From contig VBAO01000225.1 in the NCBI GenBank assembly GCA_005883865.1, positions 1 through 5,102 on the forward strand: DNA of 5,102 nucleotides, in the 5' to 3' direction. Made by a program: the position numbers and the translations under genes. This DNA is from Candidatus Segetimicrobium genomatis. Lineage in GTDB: Bacteria; Sysuimicrobiota; Sysuimicrobiia; Sysuimicrobiales; Segetimicrobiaceae. The notes under the pieces are model-generated. The model worked only from the letters and a program-made list of their open reading frames with translations. It was not told the DNA's origin and made no database searches. Position 1 is the first letter of the stretch. Each line of letters begins with the position of its first letter. Positions 1-4,913 of the stretch are shown here, piece after piece.

Positions 1-33
1 CTGGACAGCCCCCGGGGGGTCACGCTACGATAG
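1..33 (+). CDS. Possible C-terminal tail of an upstream gene (partial)
   Basis: Reading frame 1 from the first base is open for ten codons (LDSPRGVTLR) and ends at a TAG at 31-33, four bases before the lptC start. This would fit an upstream gene in the same tightly packed operon. Frames 2 and 3 are also open over this short stretch, so the choice rests only on the well-placed stop codon. In E. coli the gene before lptC is kdsC (KDO-8-phosphate phosphatase), but ten residues are too few to support any identification. Confidence 0.22.
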   Translation: MDSPRGVTLR

Positions 34-37
34 GACC

Positions 38-658
38 ATGGCGGTTCAGACGGCGTGGTCGGGCGTTCGCCGGTTCCTGTTCTGGGCGATTCCCGCCGTG
101 CTCGTCGCGGGGCTGGCCTGGACCTTCCTGCCGCACGGGGAAACGCCGCCGTCCGGGTCTCCGCCGCCGTCTTCGACTCAAGCCGCCGCGTTGCCGGAGA
201 ACCCCGGCGCCCCGGCGCGGAAGCCGCTCTTCAAGCCCTACGCCCAGATCCACCAGGGGGACCTCGAAGGGACCGACGACAGCGGGGGCAGGCGGTGGCG
301 CATCGTCGCGGATGACGTCGTGGTGGTGCAGAACAAGCAGGTGGCGCTCCTGCGAAATGTGCAGGCGACGTTCTACGAAAAAGACGGCAGCACGATCACC
401 ATCACCGGGGACCGGGGTCAGTACGACACCAGGACCCGGGAGGTGGAGATCTCCGGGAACGTGCATGGGACGAGCAGCACCGGGCGCGAGTTGTTCGCCG
501 ACCGGCTCCATTGGGCGCCCGGCCCCGGCACGATCACCGGGATCGGCCACGTCAGGTTGGTGCAGGAACACACCGTCATGTACGCCGACCGGATGGTCAG
601 CAACACGACGTTGGGCCAGACCCGATTCTTTGGTCACGTCCACGCGGCCGTCCGGTAG
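38..658 (+). CDS. lptC: LptC-family LPS export protein, inner-membrane anchored
   Basis: Predicted 206-residue LptC/YrbK-family protein. LptC is a bitopic inner-membrane protein that takes LPS from the LptBFG transporter and passes it to the periplasmic bridge protein LptA. The sequence shows a short basic N-terminus (R11, R12), one hydrophobic anchor at about residues 13-31 and a Pro/Ser/Ala-rich linker at 35-62. From about residue 68 to the end there is a beta-strand-rich domain with the typical alternating pattern: FYEKDGSTITITGDRG at 112-127, then EVEISGNVHG at 135-144 and the repeated ADR turns at 154-156 and 183-185. E. coli LptC is 191 residues, so the size fits. ATG at 38 is the only reasonable start in the window, although its ribosome site is weak (AGGA lies only 2 bases upstream). 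The end overlaps the next gene by 29 bases. Identification rests on fold pattern plus position before lptA and lptB. Confidence 0.85.
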   Translation: MAVQTAWSGVRRFLFWAIPAVLVAGLAWTFLPHGETPPSGSPPPSSTQAAALPENPGAPARKPLFKPYAQIHQGDLEGTDDSGGRRWRIVADDVVVVQNKQVALLRNVQATFYEKDGSTITITGDRGQYDTRTREVEISGNVHGTSSTGRELFADRLHWAPGPGTITGIGHVRLVQEHTVMYADRMVSNTTLGQTRFFGHVHAAVR

Positions 659-1493
659 CTCGCTGCGCACCGCCGGCGCGGCCGCGCTGTGCGTAGCGGC
701 GGGGCTCGGCTGGAGCCTCGGATCCCGGGCGACGGCGGCGGCCCCGCCGCCCCCGCAGGGCGCGCCCGGACCCGTTCCCCGCGTGCCGCTCGAGGTCACC
801 GGGGCGACGCGGATCGAGTACGACGACGCGACCAAGCGGTGGACGTTTAGCGGAGCGCGGGTCGTGGTCGTCCGCGGGACGCTCCGGGTCGAGGCGCCCG
901 AGATCGGTTACAGCGAGCGAGCCCGAGAGATCGTGCTCCCGCGGGGAGGGACCGTCCGGACACCCACCCTCGAGGTCGGCGCGGACCGGTTGGCGGCGCT
1001 GCTCGACACCAGGCACGTCACGGCCGAGGGACACGTCGTTGGGCGGTTTGCCGGGGACGGGGAGCCGGGAGGGCAGCGGACGCGGTGGGGCACGTTCGCC
1101 GCCGACCGGGTGGAGGCCGACGATCGTCCCGACCTCCACCAGATCGTCGCGACCGGGCAGGTTGTCGTCGATCAGGGCGTCGCCGAGGGACACGCGGAGG
1201 TCGCGCAGGGATCGGACGCGCTTCGCGCAGAGCGGATCTCCGCCGACCTCGGGCGCCACGACGCCGCGGCGGACGGCGATGTCCTGCTGGATCACGGCGA
1301 GGTGCACGGGTCGGCCGACCATGCCACCTACACCGAGGTCGGGCAGACCGCGGTCCTCTGGGGTCATGCCCGGCTCCTGCGCGGCCGGGACACGCTCACG
1401 GCGGAGCGGGTGACCGTGCTCCTGGGCGAGGACGCCGTCATCGGGGAAGGGCACGTGCGGGTCGTGGCGTATCCCGAGGAGCCCGCCCCGTGA
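630..1493 (+). CDS. lptA: LptA/OstA-like periplasmic LPS transport protein
   Basis: Predicted 287-residue secreted OstA-domain protein, the likely periplasmic bridge carrying LPS from LptC to LptD at the outer membrane. TTG at 630 is chosen because it is the only standard start codon in this frame that leaves a complete signal peptide: R13, a hydrophobic core at about 15-31, and a likely cleavage site near the Ala-rich stretch 34-38, followed by a Pro-rich linker. The mature part is a run of short beta-strand units carrying a G-H/D/Q-V/A signature: EGHVVGRF near 133, TGQVVVDQ near 175, EGHAEVAQ near 186, DGDVLLDH near 215, WGHARLL near 244 and EGHVRVV near 273. Such repeats form the open beta-jellyroll of the family. 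E. coli LptA is 185 residues; this one has about 240 mature residues, enough for a longer or doubled jellyroll. It overlaps lptC by 29 bases and lptB by 4. The start carries real uncertainty, since no clear Shine-Dalgarno is seen. Confidence 0.8.
   Translation: MVTSTRPSGSSLRTAGAAALCVAAGLGWSLGSRATAAAPPPPQGAPGPVPRVPLEVTGATRIEYDDATKRWTFSGARVVVVRGTLRVEAPEIGYSERAREIVLPRGGTVRTPTLEVGADRLAALLDTRHVTAEGHVVGRFAGDGEPGGQRTRWGTFAADRVEADDRPDLHQIVATGQVVVDQGVAEGHAEVAQGSDALRAERISADLGRHDAAADGDVLLDHGEVHGSADHATYTEVGQTAVLWGHARLLRGRDTLTAERVTVLLGEDAVIGEGHVRVVAYPEEPAP
1476..1480 (+). promoter_or_regulatory. Ribosome binding site for lptB
   Basis: GAGGA lies 9 bases before the GTG at 1490, inside the last codons of lptA. 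It supports GTG 1490 over the in-frame ATGs at 1508 and 1526. Confidence 0.6.
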
Positions 1494-2242
1494 AGCGCGT
1501 CGTCCGGATGGAGCCTCCGCGCGCGATGCTCAGCGCGAAAGGGCTCGCGAAGCGGTACGGCGGCCGCCGGGTGGTCGACGACGTATCGATCGAGGTCTCG
1601 CCCCGCGAGATCGTGGGGCTCCTGGGGCACAACGGCGCCGGAAAGACGACCACGTTCTACATGATCGTCGGGCTGGTGCGGGCGGATGCCGGCGAGGTGT
1701 GGATCGGCAGCCGGCGCGTCACCGACGAGCCGGTCAACGTCCGCGTGCGGGCCGGCCTGGGGTACCTCGCGCAGGAGCCGTCGGTGTTCCGCCGGCTCAC
1801 GGTTGAAGAGAACATCCTGATGGTGCTCGAGCAGGCCCGGGTGTCGTCCGAGGTGCGCCGCCAGCGGACGGACCGCCTCCTTGAGGAGTTCGGCCTCGCG
1901 GCGGTGCGCCGGCAGCCGGCGTGGACGCTGTCCGGAGGAGAGCGCCGCCGGGTCGAGATCGCCCGGGCGCTCTCGCTCGAGCCGACGTTTCTGTTGCTCG
2001 ACGAGCCCTTCACCGGGATCGACCCGAGGTCGGTGCAGGAGCTCCAGCGGACGATCCGCTACCTCCGGGAGCGGGGGCTCGGCCTCGTGATCACCGACCA
2101 CAACGTCCGCGACACGCTGGCTATTACCGATCGCGTCGAGATCATCCACGAAGGCCGGATTCTGTTGAGCGGCAAACCCGGGGAGCTGCTGAAGAGCGCC
2201 GAGGCCCGGCGCCTGTACCTCGGCGAGGGGTTCCGGCTGTGA
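1490..2242 (+). CDS. lptB: LptB, ATPase of the LPS export ABC transporter
   Basis: A 250-residue cytoplasmic ABC ATPase that powers extraction of LPS from the inner membrane through the LptF/G permease. All nucleotide-binding motifs are visible: Walker A GHNGAGKTT at 46-54, Q-loop Q95, signature LSGGE at 147-151, Walker B FLLLDEP at 167-173 with catalytic E172, D-loop around D178, and switch H204. LptB-specific marks set it apart from other ABC ATPases: the stretch around FRRLTVEEN (100-108), ITDHNVRDTL (201-210), and the C-terminus YLGEGFRL, close to YLGEDFRL of E. coli LptB. E. coli LptB is 241 residues. The Walker A has His where Pro is usual (position 47), which should not affect catalysis. 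The GTG start overlaps the lptA stop as GTGA and has a GAGGA site 9 bases upstream. ATG at 1526 would still give a full ATPase (238 residues). Confidence 0.97.
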   Translation: MKRVVRMEPPRAMLSAKGLAKRYGGRRVVDDVSIEVSPREIVGLLGHNGAGKTTTFYMIVGLVRADAGEVWIGSRRVTDEPVNVRVRAGLGYLAQEPSVFRRLTVEENILMVLEQARVSSEVRRQRTDRLLEEFGLAAVRRQPAWTLSGGERRRVEIARALSLEPTFLLLDEPFTGIDPRSVQELQRTIRYLRERGLGLVITDHNVRDTLAITDRVEIIHEGRILLSGKPGELLKSAEARRLYLGEGFRL

Positions 2243-3324
2243 GGCTCTCGCTGCTCGACCGCCTGCTCTCCACGGAGGTCGGCATCTCGTTTGGATTTGG
2301 GCTGGGGTTCTTCAGCACCCTGCTCGTGATGAACCATGTGTTCTATCTGGCGCGGCTCGCCATCTCCCAGGGGATGCCGTTTGGGGTCGCGCTGGAGCTC
2401 TTTGTGTACAAAGTGCCCTACCTGATCGCGTTCAGCGCGCCGATGGGCGTGCTGCTGGCGACCGTCCTCGGGGTGGGCCGGATGACCGACCACAACGAGA
2501 TCGCCGCGCTCCGGGTGTGCGGAACGAGCCTCTACCGGATCGCCGCCCCCATCGTCCTGCTCGGATGCGTGGCCGCCCTGGGGATCGTCGTGTTTACCGA
2601 GGGGATCGTCAGCCTCGCGAACGACCGCTACCGATCGGTGATCAACGATTTCATGACCAGGGCGCCCGAGCTTCAGCCCGTCGAAAACGTCTTCTTCCAG
2701 GCCCCGAGCGCGGAGGGAACCGCCCTCTACCATGCCCGGCGCTACGACCCGCGCACCCGCACCCTCGAGAGCGTGACGGTGATCTACCTCACCGGCGGGG
2801 AGACGCTCCGCGTCATTCAGGCGCACGAGGCGACGTACCGGGCGGGGGGGGCGTGGACGTTTCACGACGGCGAAGTCTACGTCGTTGAGCAGGGGCGCGT
2901 CGTGACCACCCGATTCGGCGCGATGGACCTCAACGTGCCCCGGTCCCCCCGGGACCTCACCCTGCCGCCCAAGCCGACTTCGGAGATGAGCCTGCGCGAG
3001 CTGGCCCAGGAGGTGGTCGGGGCGGAGCGCCACGGGGCGGACCCCCGCCCCTTCGTGCTGGAGATCCACAACCGGCTGGCCGGCGCGGCCAGCAGCATCG
3101 TGTTCGCGCTCATTGGGGTTCCGCTCAGCCTCCGCCCCCATCGCTCGGGGCCCAGCATCGGGATGGGCCTCAGCATCCTCGTCCTGTTCGCCTACTACGC
3201 CATCCTCATCCCGTCCCAGCTCGCCTCCGAGGGACGGGTGCTGGCTCCGGCCCTCGCCGCCTGGCTTCCGAACGGGGTCGTCGGCGCGCTCGGCGGGGTG
3301 CTCCTCATGCGGGCGACCCGGTGA
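2239..3324 (+). CDS. LptF/LptG-family LPS export permease
   Basis: A 361-residue YjgP/YjgQ-family permease, the membrane part of the LPS extractor driven by LptB. Hydrophobic segments near residues 16-38, 55-79 and 102-123 are followed by a large beta-rich periplasmic domain (about 130-265), then three more segments near 283-299, 308-327 and 338-358, the standard six-helix layout with a central jellyroll. The coupling region after helix 2 reads NEIAALRVCGTSLYRI (86-101), the family motif that docks into LptB. The second half has EIHNRLAGA (275-283), LIGVPLSLR and the closing AAWLPN. Length matches E. coli LptF (366) and LptG (360). The sequence alone does not say which of the two it is, so no symbol is given. 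Only one permease is encoded here: either it forms a homodimer or a partner lies elsewhere. GTG start overlaps the lptB stop by 4 bases, with GAGG 10 bases upstream. Confidence 0.93.
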   Translation: MRLSLLDRLLSTEVGISFGFGLGFFSTLLVMNHVFYLARLAISQGMPFGVALELFVYKVPYLIAFSAPMGVLLATVLGVGRMTDHNEIAALRVCGTSLYRIAAPIVLLGCVAALGIVVFTEGIVSLANDRYRSVINDFMTRAPELQPVENVFFQAPSAEGTALYHARRYDPRTRTLESVTVIYLTGGETLRVIQAHEATYRAGGAWTFHDGEVYVVEQGRVVTTRFGAMDLNVPRSPRDLTLPPKPTSEMSLRELAQEVVGAERHGADPRPFVLEIHNRLAGAASSIVFALIGVPLSLRPHRSGPSIGMGLSILVLFAYYAILIPSQLASEGRVLAPALAAWLPNGVVGALGGVLLMRATR

Positions 3325-4220
3325 ACCTCGCCATCGTTCTGATCCCGTTGCTGATCCTGACGAGCGGCCTGGTCGCCTTCGTGGGCAATCTCGTCGGGCG
3401 CGCCATCGGCCGGCGCCGGCTCGCGCTGTGGGGGCTCCGCCCCCGGCACACCGCGCAGCTGATCACGGTCCTGACCGGCATGCTCATCGCGGCCGCCACG
3501 CTCGCCGCCGTGCTGCTGGTGAACAACGACGCGCGTCAGGCGCTGTTCCACCTCCAGGAGGTGCGGCAGCAGATCACGCAGCAGGAGGCCCAGTTGCGGG
3601 CGCTGCAGGTGCGGGACATCCTCTACCTGCGCGATCAGGAGGTCCTTCGCACCGTCGTCGACGGCCGCGAGCCGCCGGCCGTCGTCCACAACAGGGTCCA
3701 GGCGTTCTTCGATCTCGCGGTGCAGGCGGCCCGGCAGCGCGGCGTGGGGCCCGGGCCCGACGGGGCGGCCGTGCGGCTCTCCCCCCCGGGCCTGTCGGTC
3801 GACGATGTCGCCCAGGACGTCGTCGAGCGCCACCAGCCGATGGTGGTGCGGATGATCGCCACCGCGAACACGGTTCGGGGGGAGCCGCTCGAGGCGACGG
3901 TCATCGGGTTTCCGAACGCCCAGGTCTTCAGGGCGGGGGAGACGATCGCCGCACGACGGCTCGACGGGCGCGCCGAGCGCGAGCAGATCGAGGCGGGGCT
4001 CCTCGGGCTCACGGCCGAGATCGCGGCCGCCGCGAAGAGGCGCGGGGTCATCTCCCCCCCGTTCGCGCCGGCGTCGGGCCCGCCCGATATCCGGCTCGAT
4101 CCCGCGGTGCTGCTGGAGACCCTGGATCGGGTCCAGGCCGGCCAGGTTCCCGTCGAGGTGCGGGGAGTGGCGGTGGCCGACGCCTACACCGTCGGCCCGG
4201 TCGCCGTGACGTTCAAGTGA
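3321..4220 (+). CDS. DUF3084-family membrane protein with coiled coil
   Basis: A 299-residue protein recognised as DUF3084, a family of unknown function best known from Cyanobacteria and Deinococcota. It has two N-terminal membrane segments (about 3-24 and 47-67) joined by a basic loop with the family motif GRRRLALWGLRPRHTA (30-45). A short Gln/Glu-rich coiled coil follows at about 70-106. The remaining C-terminal region, including VIGFPNAQVFRAGETIA (194-210), is mostly soluble. With the basic loop placed in the cytoplasm, both the N-terminus and the C-terminal domain should face the periplasm; this is inferred from the positive-inside rule. Cyanobacterial members usually have a longer coiled coil, so this is a compact version. 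The gene sits between an LPS permease and a YqgF-like gene, with 4-base overlaps on both sides, suggesting a role tied to envelope assembly. That role is inference. GTG start; no strong ribosome site, so coupled translation is likely. Confidence 0.85.
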   Translation: MNLAIVLIPLLILTSGLVAFVGNLVGRAIGRRRLALWGLRPRHTAQLITVLTGMLIAAATLAAVLLVNNDARQALFHLQEVRQQITQQEAQLRALQVRDILYLRDQEVLRTVVDGREPPAVVHNRVQAFFDLAVQAARQRGVGPGPDGAAVRLSPPGLSVDDVAQDVVERHQPMVVRMIATANTVRGEPLEATVIGFPNAQVFRAGETIAARRLDGRAEREQIEAGLLGLTAEIAAAAKRRGVISPPFAPASGPPDIRLDPAVLLETLDRVQAGQVPVEVRGVAVADAYTVGPVAVTFK

Positions 4221-4636
4221 TCGTGCTGGCCGTCGATCCCGGCCGGGAGAAGTGCGGGGTCGCCGTGTGCGGTCCCGAAGGGGTTGTCGCCCGACGGGTC
4301 GTCCGGGTCTCGGATCTCGCCGGCGTCGCACGGGACTGGGTGACGAGCTATGGAGTCGACGCCGTGGTGGTGGGAGACCAGACGGGATGCGCGCACGTGT
4401 TCGCCCTGCTGCGGGACATCCCTGTCCAGGTCGAGGCCGCGGTCGAGCGCGGATCGACGTTGCAGGCGCGCCGGAGATACTTTCAGGATCACCCTCCCAG
4501 GGGCTGGCGAAGGCTGATTCCCAGGTCTTTTCAGCTTCCCCCTGTGCCGTACGACGACTACGCAGCCCTGGTGCTGGCCGAAGCCTACCTGGCCCGTCCG
4601 GCCGGATCGCGTGAATCTGCCGGGAAAAAGCCTTGA
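4217..4636 (+). CDS. YqgF/RuvX-like RNase H-fold protein
   Basis: A 139-residue protein with the RNase H-like fold of the YqgF/RuvX group (Holliday-junction resolvase-like, or pre-16S rRNA processing nuclease). Strand one carries the first acidic residue in AVDPGREKCGVAV (5-17, D7). VVVGDQTG at 50-57 follows, then VERGSTLQARRRYF (76-89), matching the family's DER-STxxA motif with E77 as second acidic residue. PPVPYDDYAAL (108-118) supplies D113/D114 as third. The candidate metal-binding triad is therefore intact. The stretch HPPRGWRRLIP (92-102) is unlike ordinary bacterial RuvX and marks a side branch that I associate with DUF3084 neighbours, from memory and unverified. Substrate is unknown; it may or may not be the housekeeping YqgF. 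It starts at GTG 4217, overlapping the DUF3084 stop by 4 bases; GTG 4223 is an alternative. Its stop codon lies inside the -35 box of the next promoter. Confidence 0.78.
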   Translation: MIVLAVDPGREKCGVAVCGPEGVVARRVVRVSDLAGVARDWVTSYGVDAVVVGDQTGCAHVFALLRDIPVQVEAAVERGSTLQARRRYFQDHPPRGWRRLIPRSFQLPPVPYDDYAALVLAEAYLARPAGSRESAGKKP

Positions 4637-4662
4637 CACCTTCGGAAAAATGCCAGTAAAAT
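4633..4662 (+). promoter_or_regulatory. Sigma-70-type promoter for the SLH gene
   Basis: A perfect -35 box TTGACA at 4633-4638 and a -10 box TAAAAT at 4657-4662 (5 of 6 consensus) are separated by 18 bases. Transcription should start near 4669. The segment 4622-4665 is the most AT-rich part of an otherwise very GC-rich window, which makes a chance match unlikely. The -35 box includes the TGA stop of the YqgF-like gene, so the operon ends exactly where this promoter begins and no terminator fits between them. Confidence 0.8.
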
Positions 4663-4682
4663 TACCCCGTGTTTGCCCCCAG

Positions 4683-4744
4683 TAGGGCTTAGGACGATCA
4701 AAGCCTAGAACCCAAGTTGTAACCAAGCCCACGGCCCTAGGCCG
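4683..4744 (+). other. Set of competing hairpins in the leader
   Basis: TAGGGCTT (4683-4690) can pair with AAGCCTA (4701-4707) if one G is bulged, leaving a 10-base loop. The same GGGCTT also matches AAGCCC at 4725-4730 perfectly. GCCTAG (4703-4708) is fully complementary to CTAGGC (4737-4742). CGGCC (4732-4736) can pair with GGCCG (4740-4744) around a 3-base loop. Several of these exclude one another. The pairings are read directly from the sequence; that they form or switch in the cell is inference. Confidence 0.35.
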
Positions 4745-4760
4745 GAATCGGAGTTCACCC

Positions 4761-4803
4761 GGAGAGGAGGGGAGGCGAGGGAGGGTGAGACCCGAGGGGA
4801 GGT
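4761..4803 (+). other. Purine-rich G/A tract with Shine-Dalgarno-like motifs
   Basis: This stretch is almost entirely G and A apart from isolated C and T bases and a short CCC at 4791-4793. It holds repeated GGAG/GAGG units (for example GAGGAGGGGAGG within 4764-4775 and GAGGGGAGG at 4795-4803). GGAGG at 4771-4775 lies 9 bases before an in-frame GTG at 4785. The many G runs could also form a two-layer G-quadruplex. It may be a ribosome landing or stabilising site, but no function is proven. Confidence 0.4.
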
Positions 4804-4865
4804 ACACGCGGGCGTTCACCGGGGATCGCTGGGCGTGCGAGAAAACACGGACACTCAACGCTCCT

Positions 4866-4904
4866 GCGCCCCCCGAAGCGCCCGACTTCGAGTACGCGAG
4901 GGGG
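4866..4904 (+). other. Possible stem masking the SLH ribosome binding site
   Basis: The C run at 4869-4874 can pair with GGGGG at 4900-4904, which contains the Shine-Dalgarno core of the SLH gene. Between them CGAAG (4874-4878) can pair with CTTCG (4886-4890) around a 7-base loop. Together they make a two-part structure that would hide the ribosome site. Confidence 0.35.
4898..4904 (+). promoter_or_regulatory. Ribosome binding site of the SLH gene
   Basis: GAGGGGG ends 9 bases before ATG 4914, an ideal spacing. Together with the signal peptide that begins right at this ATG it fixes the preferred start. Confidence 0.7.
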
Positions 4905-4913
4905 AAAAGCCAC

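Larger units (their letters stand above)
4669..4913 (+). promoter_or_regulatory. Long 5' leader of the SLH gene
   Basis: About 245 bases separate the predicted transcription start from the ATG at 4914. The first third (to about 4745) holds several complementary segments. The middle (4761-4803) is a nearly pure G/A tract with repeated GGAG and GAGG motifs. The last part (4866-4904) could fold over the ribosome binding site. No intrinsic terminator is visible, since no stem is followed by a run of T. No known riboswitch class was recognised. One frame (that of the SLH protein) is open from 4686 onward, so part of this stretch could be translated if GTG 4785 is used. Long leaders are common upstream of highly expressed surface-layer genes, where they affect mRNA stability or translation; a role here is inferred. 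Confidence 0.55.

Noticed and set aside
312..629. Upstream extension of the lptA frame into lptC
   Set aside because: It would bury the signal peptide inside a longer protein and its translation is Ser/Thr/Arg-rich low complexity, unlike the genuine part after 630.
597..1454. Long minus-strand open frames (also 20-835, 2059-3141, 3195-4331, 4184-5005)
   Set aside because: They lie opposite well-identified genes, have low-complexity Arg/Pro/Gly-rich translations, and show no recognisable motifs. They are typical by-products of high GC.
1085..1489. Upstream extension of the lptB frame
   Set aside because: It is a shadow of lptA. The ATPase domain starts after 1490, where a ribosome site and GTGA overlap are present.
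3113..4216. Upstream extension of the YqgF-like frame across the DUF3084 gene
   Set aside because: The translation is Arg/Gly/Ala-rich with no motifs; the protein begins naturally at GTG 4217 with the first RNase H strand.
4692..4705. Resemblance to part of a cyclic-di-GMP riboswitch (GGACG then AAAGCC)
   Set aside because: Only a short string looks similar. The conserved core around it, including the P1b stem and tetraloop receptor, is not seen.
4732..4744. CGGCC-CTA-GGCCG hairpin as a terminator
   Set aside because: The stem is only five pairs and is not followed by a T run. It also lies within the leader downstream of the promoter.
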